The translations under genes were made by a program, and so were the position numbers. This document shows, piece after piece, positions 9,106 to 17,308 of a DNA stretch of 27,037 nucleotides. The notes below the pieces were generated by a model that was not told the origin of the DNA, ran no database searches, and saw nothing but the letters and a program-made list of their open reading frames with translations. This stretch comes from a virus. The DNA lies in the IMG/VR virus record IMGVR_UViG_3300025276_000178, positions 1-27,037 of that record; one strand, 5' to 3'. Each line of letters begins with the position of its first letter. Positions within the stretch are counted from its first letter, which is position 1.

Positions 9106-10026
9106 TTACTTTATCCATTTGTCCTGGCCTCTTAGGTTCTGTAAAAGTCTACCAGGGTGTATGTTACTTAATCTTAATTTTGCATTTCTAAGCAAAGAAG
9201 CTTTGTCTTTTCTTGCTCTGTTTACAACATACTCTTGCACTCCAAACCTGCCATTTAAAATAGAATATCGAATATACGCATATATGAATTCTTCAAATAG
9301 TTTATTTACACTTACGCTTGAGTCATCTCCACTTTCCAATCCATCAGAAACATATTCTAAAACCACAAACTTATTGTTCATTCCAGAATTAAAATTAATA
9401 ACTCCCCCTTTTTTATCTATACTAAAAGTAGGGTTAGCATTTGCTGTCTCAGTATTTAATCCAAATCTATCTCCAACATTATAATCAAAACACCAATTGC
9501 CATCTACATTCCATCCCATCTGTCCATTATAAGGGCCACTACCTAAGTACATATTTTGTTGAGTACCAGCTAATCTTTTTATGTCAAAGAAAGAATTGTG
9601 AGGCTTTAATACATTCCCATCAATATCAAATAATATTCGACAATCATGATCCTGTAAGTATGCACCACTCCAGTTTGTTTGAATGTTTTCAGTCATAGGA
9701 AATAGCATGCCATTTTCCATTAAAGAAATTCTTACCCAGTTTACATAATCTTGAGGAAGCACAAATCTTAACTGATCACAAACCTTTAATTCTAAAATTT
9801 TAATTTCTTTCATCGCATCGTAATTCAACTCTTGTATTCCACGCTTAGCATGAAACAAAACTTGATAACGATTTAGATTATTTACTATCTCATGGTTTCC
9901 CTGATAGATCAACATAAAGTTATTTACTATGTCTTCTAAAGAAACATATTGATATGATCCCCAGTTAGCATCAGTAGGTACTTGTTGACTGTTTTCGTAA
10001 TATTGATAATCTGTAATATATGCCAT
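9106..10026 (-). CDS. Connector/ring-like head-tail joining protein (306 aa)
   Basis: The product has an N-terminal helical part with SLEDIVNNFMLIYQG and a following helix (LFHAKRGIQELNYDA). A central beta domain follows (LPQDYVNWVRISL ... GNVLKPHN ... VINFNSGMNNKFVVLEYVSDGL), and the C-terminal helices are basic (FIYAYIRYSILNGR ... ARKDKASLLRNAKLRLSN). This helix-beta-helix plan, the length and the place between another connector-like protein and the giant nozzle-like gene fit adaptor/ring proteins that dock under the portal (gp4/gp11-like or crAss ring proteins). The ATG is two bases after the upstream stop. No enzymatic motif is present. The assignment as a structural ring protein is fairly sure; which ring it forms is not. 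Confidence 0.75.
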   Translation of the reverse strand: MAYITDYQYYENSQQVPTDANWGSYQYVSLEDIVNNFMLIYQGNHEIVNNLNRYQVLFHAKRGIQELNYDAMKEIKILELKVCDQLRFVLPQDYVNWVRISLMENGMLFPMTENIQTNWSGAYLQDHDCRILFDIDGNVLKPHNSFFDIKRLAGTQQNMYLGSGPYNGQMGWNVDGNWCFDYNVGDRFGLNTETANANPTFSIDKKGGVINFNSGMNNKFVVLEYVSDGLESGDDSSVSVNKLFEEFIYAYIRYSILNGRFGVQEYVVNRARKDKASLLRNAKLRLSNIHPGRLLQNLRGQDKWIK

Positions 10027-10028
10027 AA

Positions 10029-10982
10029 TTAACTACTTTCTTGAGTTTCTATTTGTTCTTGACTTGATCCAAATGAGTAGACCATTTCTTCCCTAATTTC
10101 AATACCTATGTATTGACAGATCTTTGCAATTAATGTAGGCTCATCTGAGTCAGGCAATTCAAACTCTTGAAAGTCAATAGCTGTCTCATCAAACAAAGGT
10201 TCTCCTCCCACTAAAGCTTGCCATGTCCATCTTGGATCAAGAGGGTATCTTACATATTGTGCTTGAACATCACCTGCATTCATTATTGTAGAGGGATATA
10301 CTGTTACTGTATTACCACCTAATACATAAGCAGGATAAGTTCTTGAAGGTGCAGTCAACATAGAACTTGTTAATTGAAATATTTTATTTTGACTGACTCT
10401 TTCTACTTCTTTAATTTTTGTATTAGAATATATAATATAAGTATTACCTACTGCTAAAAATATATCAGCACTCAGTGTTACTGTGGTTGTATTAACAACT
10501 CCAGTTACATATGCTTGTTGAAATGTAGTAGTGTTTACTACGATAGTACCTATGTTAGGTGTTGGTGCTGAAGCAGGTATGGTTGTCCATCCTACAGCTG
10601 TTGGATCTATTAATTGATTTGCAACTGGCCCAGCACAAGTTCCTGTAAATAAAGGAACTGAATAGAAAAACAATTTATTAATTAGATAATAATCTAAAGG
10701 TAAATTAAACTGATTAGCATTGGCTTGAGCTAAAAAAACCTGAGTAGAAAAACTATCAAGAACCTCTACTAAACCTTTTACTATATCGGCATATCCAGTA
10801 CCAGAAGTTCTGGAGTTTTCTTTATTAATCCAATTATTATATTGATAGAAATAATCCTCAAACATGTCCATTTGAGCTTGCTTAGCGTATAGGTTAAAAT
10901 CTTGTGGAGATATATATCCATAGTTATTTTTATTCGCTATCGCCAATACAGTATTTCTTACTTCATTTATTGATGCTGCCAT
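10029..10982 (-). CDS. Connector/ring-like head-tail joining protein (317 aa)
   Basis: The N-terminus (INEVRNTVLAIANKNNYGYI, then SPQDFNLYAKQAQMDMFEDY) is a helical start I associate with crAss-like ring proteins. Residues about 142-188 are a beta-rich module (NIGTIVV ... AYVTGVVNTTTVTLSADI) similar to modules in the capsid and the 259-residue protein. The stretch after it (RVSQNKIFQLTSSMLTAP, then VTVYPSTI, VQAQYVRYPLDPRW) looks like a beta core. The C-terminus is acidic and helical. It lies right after a strong terminator and a TATCTTTG element, so it may start its own transcript with the downstream tail genes. The start at 10982 follows AT-rich sequence without a Shine-Dalgarno site. A structural role is likely; ring identity is inferred. 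Confidence 0.75.
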   Translation of the reverse strand: MAASINEVRNTVLAIANKNNYGYISPQDFNLYAKQAQMDMFEDYFYQYNNWINKENSRTSGTGYADIVKGLVEVLDSFSTQVFLAQANANQFNLPLDYYLINKLFFYSVPLFTGTCAGPVANQLIDPTAVGWTTIPASAPTPNIGTIVVNTTTFQQAYVTGVVNTTTVTLSADIFLAVGNTYIIYSNTKIKEVERVSQNKIFQLTSSMLTAPSRTYPAYVLGGNTVTVYPSTIMNAGDVQAQYVRYPLDPRWTWQALVGGEPLFDETAIDFQEFELPDSDEPTLIAKICQYIGIEIREEMVYSFGSSQEQIETQESS

Positions 10983-11000
10983 ATTATATAAACATTTCTA

Positions 11001-11008
11001 CAAAGATA
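11001..11008 (-). promoter_or_regulatory. TATCTTTG element upstream of the first ring gene
   Basis: The minus strand reads ATTATCTTTG 18 bases before the ATG at 10982, and it directly follows the U-tract of the terminator at 11010-11046. It matches the Bacteroidota -7 box, but the -33 position is occupied by the terminator and lacks TTTG. Confidence 0.5.
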
Positions 11009-11009
11009 A

Positions 11010-11046
11010 TAAAAAAAAAAGAGGCCTACTTTTTTTGTAGGCCTCT
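11010..11046 (-). terminator. Intrinsic terminator after the 92-aa gene
   Basis: A perfect 10-bp stem (arms 11020-11029 and 11037-11046, core GAGGCCTAC) with a seven-base loop is followed on the minus strand by a run of nine or more T. It lies 23 bases after the stop of the 92-residue gene. The opposite side has no T run, so it acts on leftward transcription. Confidence 0.92.
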
Positions 11047-11069
11047 CTTTAAATCAAAAAATACAGCTA

Positions 11070-11348
11070 TTATGCATTCAAAATACTTGTCACTGCTCTT
11101 GGTAGATTCAACTCATAATAAGGATTCTGCCAAGAAGTAGCTAAAGCTGTTTCCTGTGAGTTTACAATTGCATTGTAAACATCATGCCCAACCTGAGCTG
11201 CTGTTGTGATTGTTGTAGTAGTTCCATCAACATAGTCGATTGTTACTACTGCTGCTGTAGCAGAGGCTGTACCTACTGCTTTAACTCCATCAAGACTGAT
11301 CAATTGACCAGTGATAGGAGCATTCGTAATTTTTAGAAATTTTGCCAT
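11070..11348 (-). CDS. Small conserved-type virion-region protein of unknown function (92 aa)
   Basis: I place the start at 11348 (MAKFLKITNAPITGQL) rather than at the in-frame ATG at 11384. The extra 12 residues (MCIINPLKPFYK) would overlap the TATCTTTG element, and the MAKF start is typical for this protein type. The sequence is beta-rich (AVVTIDYVDGTTTTITTAAQ), then a helix and a C-terminal NLPRAVTSILNA. It is flanked by terminators on both sides and has its own promoter-like element, so it is effectively a single-gene unit between capsid and tail genes. That fits an abundant small head or decoration component, but no family function is known to me. Confidence 0.75.
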   Translation of the reverse strand: MAKFLKITNAPITGQLISLDGVKAVGTASATAAVVTIDYVDGTTTTITTAAQVGHDVYNAIVNSQETALATSWQNPYYELNLPRAVTSILNA

Positions 11349-11381
11349 TTTATAAAAAGGTTTTAATGGATTAATAATACA

Positions 11382-11389
11382 CAAAGATA
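11382..11389 (-). promoter_or_regulatory. TATCTTTG element upstream of the 92-aa gene
   Basis: The minus strand reads CTATCTTTGTG 33 bases before the ATG at 11348, immediately beyond the U-tract of the terminator at 11393-11417. It is the second case of a terminator placed back-to-back with this element. No -33 TTTG is visible. Confidence 0.5.
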
Positions 11390-11392
11390 GAT

Positions 11393-11417
11393 AAAAAAAA
11401 ACACCCTTATTAGGGTG
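11393..11417 (-). terminator. Intrinsic terminator after the 247-aa gene
   Basis: A GC-rich six-bp stem (CACCCT and AGGGTG, arms 11402-11407 and 11412-11417) with a four-base loop is followed on the minus strand by a run of at least eight T. It begins 24 bases after the stop at 11441. Confidence 0.88.
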
Positions 11418-11440
11418 CTCTTAATTTCATAAAGTCTTAA

Positions 11441-12184
11441 TTAAATAAGTTTCTTTAAAAGCTTGTAAACCTCTACTCCTTCATCAGTTTTAAAATAACT
11501 TGCTACCATGTATTCTGGCTCTTCACCAAAAGGAACTGATATCATTTTTTTCTTGTTAGTTTTAGTGTTGAAGTAAACGTCTTTTGATTGATTCCTTAAA
11601 GTTAAAAATCCTCCTTGAAATAATCGAACTACATCATCTTGAATTTGTAATGTAGGATCTTCTAAAATTTCCATAAACTCCATAGGATTGTTTCTTGAGA
11701 ATACTAATACATCTCTTTTTAATTCAGCTGTACTCATAGTATCTACAGCAGCACCCATAAGAACTCTTCCTACAGTTGCAAGTTTTTCTATAGATAAATC
11801 ACGAGCTTGTATTTGAGCTTCTAAGATAATGGTTTCAACATCCAATTCTTCTTGAGCATCTCTTGCTGTGTTAACTTCCTCAAAAATAGATCCGTTACCA
11901 GGATGGTAAGATAGAAATTCTTGAAGAACTTGATTTTGTTTTATTACATGTAAAAATCCATCTTCAAAAACAATAGGCTCTAAAATGGCATTGCCATCAT
12001 GAGCATCTTGAAAAGGAGATTTTTGATTTCGAGCATAACATAGTGCTCGGTTAGTTCCTGACTCTTCATCGAAGTATAAAAGATTAGATCTCTTAGAATG
12101 GTGAGAGGATAACATGTACGCTAAAGGTGTAGCGTTTGACATTAACTTGTAGTTTTTAGCTACGATTGTTTTACTTTTTTTCAT
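11441..12184 (-). CDS. Capsid-adjacent protein of unknown function (247 aa)
   Basis: I recognise the general type (N-terminal basic KKSKTIVAKNYKL, then NLLYFDEESGTNRALCYARN, SPFQDAHDGNAILEPIVFED and LSYHPGNG). It occurs next to the major capsid gene in Bacteroidota phages as I remember them, but has no assigned function. The N-terminal 95 residues look like a mixed alpha/beta domain. Residues 105-185 are helical and acidic (ELDVETIILEAQIQARDLS), and the C-terminus has a small basic-acidic region (KTNKKKMIS). It lies between two strong terminators, downstream of the capsid gene, so its expression depends on read-through of the capsid terminator or on an unseen promoter in the 68-base gap. A minor head or head-completion protein is a reasonable guess. 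Confidence 0.75.
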   Translation of the reverse strand: MKKSKTIVAKNYKLMSNATPLAYMLSSHHSKRSNLLYFDEESGTNRALCYARNQKSPFQDAHDGNAILEPIVFEDGFLHVIKQNQVLQEFLSYHPGNGSIFEEVNTARDAQEELDVETIILEAQIQARDLSIEKLATVGRVLMGAAVDTMSTAELKRDVLVFSRNNPMEFMEILEDPTLQIQDDVVRLFQGGFLTLRNQSKDVYFNTKTNKKKMISVPFGEEPEYMVASYFKTDEGVEVYKLLKKLI

Positions 12185-12207
12185 TTTATTATAATTTAAT
12201 TTGATTT

Positions 12208-12241
12208 AAAAAAAAAAGGGGAGGAGTTTAAGCCTCCCCTT
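12208..12241 (-). terminator. Intrinsic terminator after the major capsid gene
   Basis: A nine-bp stem (AAGGGGAGG pairing with CCTCCCCTT, arms 12216-12224 and 12233-12241) with an eight-base loop is followed on the minus strand by about ten T. It begins 11 bases after the capsid stop codon. Confidence 0.92.
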
Positions 12242-12252
12242 CAATTAACTAA

Positions 12253-13671
12253 TTAGTCCTTGAAGATAAAGAAGTTGTTTGCACCTAAAGTACATACAGC
12301 TCTTTCACTTAAGAAATTCACTTGCATTGCATCTAAAGAAGATGTTCTTGCACCACCAGCAGAACCAGTAATCCAAGTTTTGTAACGTCTGTCTTCAGTT
12401 TCTGATGCTCTGTAACGAACATGTAAGAATGGTCTCTTAGCATTCTTGCCCATTACTTGATCATAAACAGATGTAGAACCAGCAGGAACTAAAAGCCCAC
12501 CAACTTTTCCACCAACGATATCACCTCTCATTGAAGCATCGTTTAGGTATTTCCAATCAGACTTGTAGAAATCATAACCTCTACGGAATCCTGTGAAACC
12601 TAAGTTTAAAGCCATATCCTCATCGTTATCAAATAAACCATATGAAGTACCACCTGCTCCGTAAGAGTTTTGTGCTGCTAACATATCATCTATATCAAAA
12701 GAGAATTGTCTATCAACGAAAATTACATTTTCTTCAATAGCACCTTGCTTATCAAGTCTTTGGATAACAGTATCGAAACCTGCAAGAGTAACTGGATTTC
12801 CACCACCCCAAACATTTCCTCTATTGTTTACCACATAGAATACACCTTCAGAACCTGCATTGATTATTCCTGCACCTGCTGCTGATGTAGATAAAGCTGC
12901 TTCTGCACCTGAACCTGGAGCTGCTGGTACTGCTTCAATCATAGCTGTTTCAAGATAATCTTCAAAACGTAAACGAGTTTCGTGCTCAGACTTCATGTAC
13001 CATAAGTACCCTGATCCACCATTCTCAGTTTGAATTTCAACCCATCCAATTTGTGCCATGTCAGAACCACTTACTTCGTAAGTATCCTTGATGATGATTG
13101 GTTTGTTATCAAAGAAAACATCGTTTGCTTCTAATGAATCAACCATTCCAGATGTTCCTTTCGCAAATTCAGAACCGTAAATCATTACAGTTAATTTTGA
13201 AGGAGTTGCTGGAACTACTGCTGCGATCTCATAGAATGCTACAGTAATAGTATTCTGTGTAACACCTGTTACAACAGCTTTGTTACTGATAACTGATCCT
13301 GGAGTATTGTCAGAAAGAAAGATAGTCTGTCCAATTCTAACAGCGATGTTAGATCCTATTGGATTTAATACATCATTAACTGTTAATACACCTACAGTAC
13401 CACCTGTTACTGCTAAAGTTACATCTACATATTTTGTATGCAATCTACCTTGTTCAGCCCATTTGATCATATCTGAATTAGTAGGCATCTCAGCACCAAC
13501 CATTCTTAAGAATGATGCTACTGTTCTATTACCATAACGCTCAAATTCTTTCTCGTATGTATCTGGAAGATATTGATTTAAGAAATCGAAGTTGGTAATG
13601 TAATTTGAAGGAAGTGCTACTCTCTCCGAAGAGGGTTGTAGATCAAATCCTGGTAAGCCTTGTACTGCCAT
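12253..13671 (-). CDS. Major capsid protein (HK97-type inferred)
   Basis: The protein has 472 residues, a usual length for a podovirus/crAss-type major capsid protein. It lies directly after a scaffold-like gene and two genes after the portal, and has its own strong terminator. Visible hallmarks are an N-terminal arm (LPSNYITNFDFLNQYLPDTY), a long acidic/aromatic middle region (HETRLRFEDYLETAMIEA as a spine-like helix) and the C-terminal DAMQVNFLSERAVCTLGANN strand region common to capsid proteins of this type. Residues about 110-168 form a beta-rich insertion (RIGQTIFLSDN ... VVTGVTQNTITVAFYE) shared with two tail proteins. The start at 13671 follows a 19-base, wholly AT-rich spacer with no Shine-Dalgarno site. 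The HK97 fold is inferred from context. Confidence 0.88.
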   Translation of the reverse strand: MAVQGLPGFDLQPSSERVALPSNYITNFDFLNQYLPDTYEKEFERYGNRTVASFLRMVGAEMPTNSDMIKWAEQGRLHTKYVDVTLAVTGGTVGVLTVNDVLNPIGSNIAVRIGQTIFLSDNTPGSVISNKAVVTGVTQNTITVAFYEIAAVVPATPSKLTVMIYGSEFAKGTSGMVDSLEANDVFFDNKPIIIKDTYEVSGSDMAQIGWVEIQTENGGSGYLWYMKSEHETRLRFEDYLETAMIEAVPAAPGSGAEAALSTSAAGAGIINAGSEGVFYVVNNRGNVWGGGNPVTLAGFDTVIQRLDKQGAIEENVIFVDRQFSFDIDDMLAAQNSYGAGGTSYGLFDNDEDMALNLGFTGFRRGYDFYKSDWKYLNDASMRGDIVGGKVGGLLVPAGSTSVYDQVMGKNAKRPFLHVRYRASETEDRRYKTWITGSAGGARTSSLDAMQVNFLSERAVCTLGANNFFIFKD

Positions 13672-13690
13672 TTTTTTAAATTTTTAATTA

Positions 13691-14827
13691 TTAATTATTT
13701 TTTATACTTCTAATTTTGAGTCCTCTTCCACTACTCGTATCGCCAACTGCTTTAATTTGTAGACCATCCTTAGCTCTAATACCAGGTGCTTGTCGCACAT
13801 TCATATTAATGTTTTTAGATTTTTTACTTACATTATCTACAGTCGCAGTCACCCCTTGATTGTAGAAAAATTCAGCAAACTTGTCTATGTTCATTGCAAC
13901 CGACATAGCTTTGTGGTATCCCTTCGCATCATTAATCATTCCTGTTTTTTCATCCATGAACTTGTTCACGAAATTATTTACATCTGATTGTCTGTTTTTT
14001 AGCTCAGTTCTATCACCAGGCTTAAAAGTAAATGTACTCTCTCCGACATTGAACTCAAAACCTTTGAATTCATCGTTAAAAACCTCATCGGTTTTATTGA
14101 GAAAATAATCATACCTTCTTTGCTGTGCTTCTTGAGTGGTTTTTGATTCCTCTATATAACTTTTATAGCTATCATATTTTTGTTTGTCCTCATCAGATAA
14201 TCCACCCCCACTTGACTCAAGAGGAGTTTTATATTTATCTTTTTGTTCATTCAAAAACTTTTTAGCTTTTACAAGTTCTCGTTTTTTTGCTAACTGAATT
14301 TTCTTAATATCCTTTGGATCATCTAAATCTTCATCATAAGAAAACTTATCCTCAATAATATCTTGAATGTCTATAGCATCTAACCCTTCTTCGGTAGATG
14401 AATAGAAAGCAGTCAACACTTGGTCGCTGTCCATATCCTCAAAGTCTTTTTGTAATTTTACAAAGTCTTCAATTCCACGACCAGTTTCTTTTTTGTACTT
14501 AAAATATGCTGCAACATCTTCTGGTAAAGTTTCATTTGATTCTTTCGTTTCAAATAACTCATCTACCGAATTGATATCTTTATCATATCTACTCTTTATA
14601 TAAGAAAGAACGTCTTCATCTTTTAACTCAGATGAGGGAGCTTCTTGGGTTTCAGCTTTAGCTTCTTCCTTTATTTCGTTAACTACTACAGGTTCATCTG
14701 ACGTAGTTGATTCATCTTTTACTGAGAATTTCTCTTCATGTTTTGCAAGTAAAGCTTGCTCAATTTCTTGAGATGATTTCTCTTCAAGTCCTGTGACTTC
14801 TTTTACAACGATTTTTTGATTTTCCAT
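13691..14827 (-). CDS. Candidate scaffolding/capsid assembly protein
   Basis: The product has 378 residues and is strongly acidic and charged with no hydrophobic core in the first 110 residues (many E, K, S, T). Coiled-coil-like helices follow (KKIQLAKKRELVKAKKFLNEQK) and a basic C-terminus (SSGRGLKIRSIKNN), the typical layout of scaffolds whose basic tail binds the coat. Its position between portal and major capsid is the normal scaffold slot. A TAACTTTG element lies 15 bases before the ATG. No protease motif is visible, so maturation proteolysis, if any, must be encoded elsewhere. The assignment rests on position and composition. Confidence 0.72.
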   Translation of the reverse strand: MENQKIVVKEVTGLEEKSSQEIEQALLAKHEEKFSVKDESTTSDEPVVVNEIKEEAKAETQEAPSSELKDEDVLSYIKSRYDKDINSVDELFETKESNETLPEDVAAYFKYKKETGRGIEDFVKLQKDFEDMDSDQVLTAFYSSTEEGLDAIDIQDIIEDKFSYDEDLDDPKDIKKIQLAKKRELVKAKKFLNEQKDKYKTPLESSGGGLSDEDKQKYDSYKSYIEESKTTQEAQQRRYDYFLNKTDEVFNDEFKGFEFNVGESTFTFKPGDRTELKNRQSDVNNFVNKFMDEKTGMINDAKGYHKAMSVAMNIDKFAEFFYNQGVTATVDNVSKKSKNINMNVRQAPGIRAKDGLQIKAVGDTSSGRGLKIRSIKNN

Positions 14828-14842
14828 TTGATTTAATTTTTA

Positions 14843-14850
14843 CAAAGTTA
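14843..14850 (-). promoter_or_regulatory. TAACTTTG element upstream of the scaffold gene
   Basis: The minus strand reads AGTATTAACTTTG 15 bases before the ATG at 14827, in the short gap after the portal gene. The same 13 bases recur at 17349-17361 upstream of the portal gene. It fits TAnnTTTG, but no -33 TTTG is seen. Confidence 0.45.
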
Positions 14851-14878
14851 ATACTAATTTAATTTAATTCTTAAGCCA

Positions 14879-17308
14879 CTATCTTGGATTAAACTCAGAT
14901 AGATCAAACCCATCCAAACTATCTTCATTAGACTCAAAGTTTATAGGCTGTCCACCTGTTTTCCTTTGTGTTATCATTTTAGATTGTTGTGTATTTGCTT
15001 GACTTATACGACTTGATTTAGCTTCCTCTCTTTGATTCTCTCTTTGATCAATTTGAGATTCTGCCATTCCTTTTAACTGCATTTGATAATTAAACTCAAC
15101 ATCCATAAGCCTACGTTTTAATTCAGCTTCATTAGTTTGCTTCTCAATTTCAAAAGCAATTTCTGCTTGTTTGACTTGAATCTTAGCTTGTATTTCAGCT
15201 TGAGTTTGTTGCATCTTAGCTTGTGCTGCTGCTGCCTGGAGTTGTTGTTGTTGTTCTCCTTGCATAGCTTGAGCTTGCATTTTTTGTTGTTGTTCTTCTG
15301 TAGCTTTTTGTTTTCTCTTAACTTTTAAGAGTTGATTAGCCATCTTAAGATTGTTAATAGTTCTGATGTCAATAGCATCCTCCAGGTCAATACCACCTTT
15401 TTGTAAAGCCATCTGAATGTTCTGCTCAAGCTGAGCTTTCTCTTCTTCATCAGGTGACATTTCAATAAAGATTCCAAAATCATATATGTATAAATTTCTT
15501 ATATCCTCTATTATACCTAAGTTATATTTACCAATCTGCATAGCAAACTCATCTTTAAAGTCTGCGTACTCTAATACATCAGCTGTTCTTATAGATAAAC
15601 ATTCTGCTAAAGTCTTAGTTATATAAAGACTTGAGTTTAAAATATGTCTGGTTGCTACATTAGAATTTAATGCTGCAAGTTTCTGTACACCAACTAATGA
15701 ATTAGGATCTGGCATTGATGCATCTCTTGCTTCGTTAAGTCCAGTAACTTGTCTAATCATATTTAAATAATGATTATAGTTACCAATAAGCATTTGCATT
15801 TTACCTTGACCACTATTAGAATTTAATTGTGTAATAGGAACTTTAGCATTATTAAAATCTCCATCTTGAGTATAGCTTCTACCAACTACACTACCTGTCT
15901 GGAAGTAAAGTCGTAAAGCATCTGATGGATCATAAGCATTTCCTGTTCCTAAATCTACTTCACTTAATCCATCGGCATCTATAAAGACTCCATCTGGAAC
16001 TACCTTAGAAACTACTTGTTGTATTTTTAAATGTGTTATCTGAATTAAATCAGCAAAAGGAATCATTCTTTTAACTAAAGAATCTAATGAACCTTTATAC
16101 ATTCTTGGAGCACAGGCTACATAATTAGGCATAGCATTTTGACTTGCTGAATTAGGTCTAACCATATTCTCCATCATCTGCCATTGAATAAGTAAATTAC
16201 TACCCATTACCATTACACCCTCATACCAAACATCAATTCGTTTTTCTATTCTTTCAAAGCCTTGTTCCTCCATCATCTCTTGTGGTGGATTAAACTCATC
16301 GTCTTTTTCTACTGTCTTAAAAGTACCTTCAGCAGTTTTCTTTTTCTTGTATACAAAACTATTAGTAGACTTGTAATTAAAATATAAAAGAGTACAAGTA
16401 TCTCTATGGAACATGCTGTTCTCATATGCTACATTGTAATGGTCATACCAAGATTGACTATACTTGGATATCTCTTCCATATCTTCTTCTGTCAATTCTG
16501 GATCTATTTTTATTACTTCTGAAATTGGAACTGTTTTAATCTCGCCCCAATAAAAGCAATCCTTAAAGTATGGATCTTCTGTATAACTATAAACTACATT
16601 CGCAGGATCAACGTAATCTACTTGAACCCCTGCTCCTGGTAAAAATGAATGTTTACTTATACCAATACCCAGTGTAGTTAAGTCCATATCAACTCTTTTA
16701 CGAGTATCTACATAATGACTTTCCTCGAACATAGTATTGATAGCAATTTCGTTTGCAATTTCTATAGCTGGCTTATAGTTAAGCTGCATATATAATTCCA
16801 TCTCTGCATCACTCTGAGGTAAAGTTTTAGGATCAACCTGAAACACCTCCATGTTAAAATCTTTTTCTACCTGGTGAAATAAATCTTGAGCAGCTACATT
16901 AACCTCCACCATCTTCTGGAAATCATTTCGCTTCTCAGCAGACATTGCATCTTGAGATACACAATTAACTTTAAACAATCTATCTGACATTCCGTTGACT
17001 ACTATGTCCACAAATTTTGGGATAATAGGAACAGGAGTCCAGTCTAAATTTAGATAAGACAAATCTCCATCTACTGCTAATTCGTTTTTGTACTTTCCTA
17101 CTGACTGCTCTCCCCTCGCATATAATCTTAGTCTATTGAAATCGGCCCATTGAGAATAAAATCTACAATTCATGCCATCCTTTCTAAACCATTCATATTG
17201 TATAGCTTGACCGACTTGTAATCCGAACTCCTTAGAAGCTTTTTGTTTATCGGATACGAACTGATCAGGGAACGCAGCAGATTGTATATCTATTGTGACT
17301 GCTTTCAT
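14879..17308 (-). CDS. Portal protein (809 aa)
   Basis: The size, the position immediately after the large terminase and the sequence style fit a podovirus portal, the dodecameric DNA channel at the capsid vertex. The N-terminal third holds YEWFRKDGMNCRFYSQWADF and KFVDIVVNGMSDRLF, then helices with many aromatic residues. The middle part has the wing/stem-type region (YVDPANVVYSYTEDPYFKD, RMIPFADLIQITHLKIQQVV, IRQVTGLNEARDASMPDPNS). From about residue 660 to 780 there is a very long Gln/Glu/Ala-rich helix (EEQQQKMQAQAMQGEQQQQ), which would form a barrel or crown pointing into the capsid. The DNA there holds a short GTT triplet run near 15241. The start overlaps the terminase stop by four bases (ATGA). 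Confidence 0.88.
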   Translation of the reverse strand: MKAVTIDIQSAAFPDQFVSDKQKASKEFGLQVGQAIQYEWFRKDGMNCRFYSQWADFNRLRLYARGEQSVGKYKNELAVDGDLSYLNLDWTPVPIIPKFVDIVVNGMSDRLFKVNCVSQDAMSAEKRNDFQKMVEVNVAAQDLFHQVEKDFNMEVFQVDPKTLPQSDAEMELYMQLNYKPAIEIANEIAINTMFEESHYVDTRKRVDMDLTTLGIGISKHSFLPGAGVQVDYVDPANVVYSYTEDPYFKDCFYWGEIKTVPISEVIKIDPELTEEDMEEISKYSQSWYDHYNVAYENSMFHRDTCTLLYFNYKSTNSFVYKKKKTAEGTFKTVEKDDEFNPPQEMMEEQGFERIEKRIDVWYEGVMVMGSNLLIQWQMMENMVRPNSASQNAMPNYVACAPRMYKGSLDSLVKRMIPFADLIQITHLKIQQVVSKVVPDGVFIDADGLSEVDLGTGNAYDPSDALRLYFQTGSVVGRSYTQDGDFNNAKVPITQLNSNSGQGKMQMLIGNYNHYLNMIRQVTGLNEARDASMPDPNSLVGVQKLAALNSNVATRHILNSSLYITKTLAECLSIRTADVLEYADFKDEFAMQIGKYNLGIIEDIRNLYIYDFGIFIEMSPDEEEKAQLEQNIQMALQKGGIDLEDAIDIRTINNLKMANQLLKVKRKQKATEEQQQKMQAQAMQGEQQQQLQAAAAQAKMQQTQAEIQAKIQVKQAEIAFEIEKQTNEAELKRRLMDVEFNYQMQLKGMAESQIDQRENQREEAKSSRISQANTQQSKMITQRKTGGQPINFESNEDSLDGFDLSEFNPR

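Noticed and set aside
11349-11384. Upstream ATG at 11384 for the 92-residue protein
   Set aside because: The added 12 residues look non-native, and the extension would cover the TATCTTTG element next to the terminator. The MAKF start at 11348 is better.
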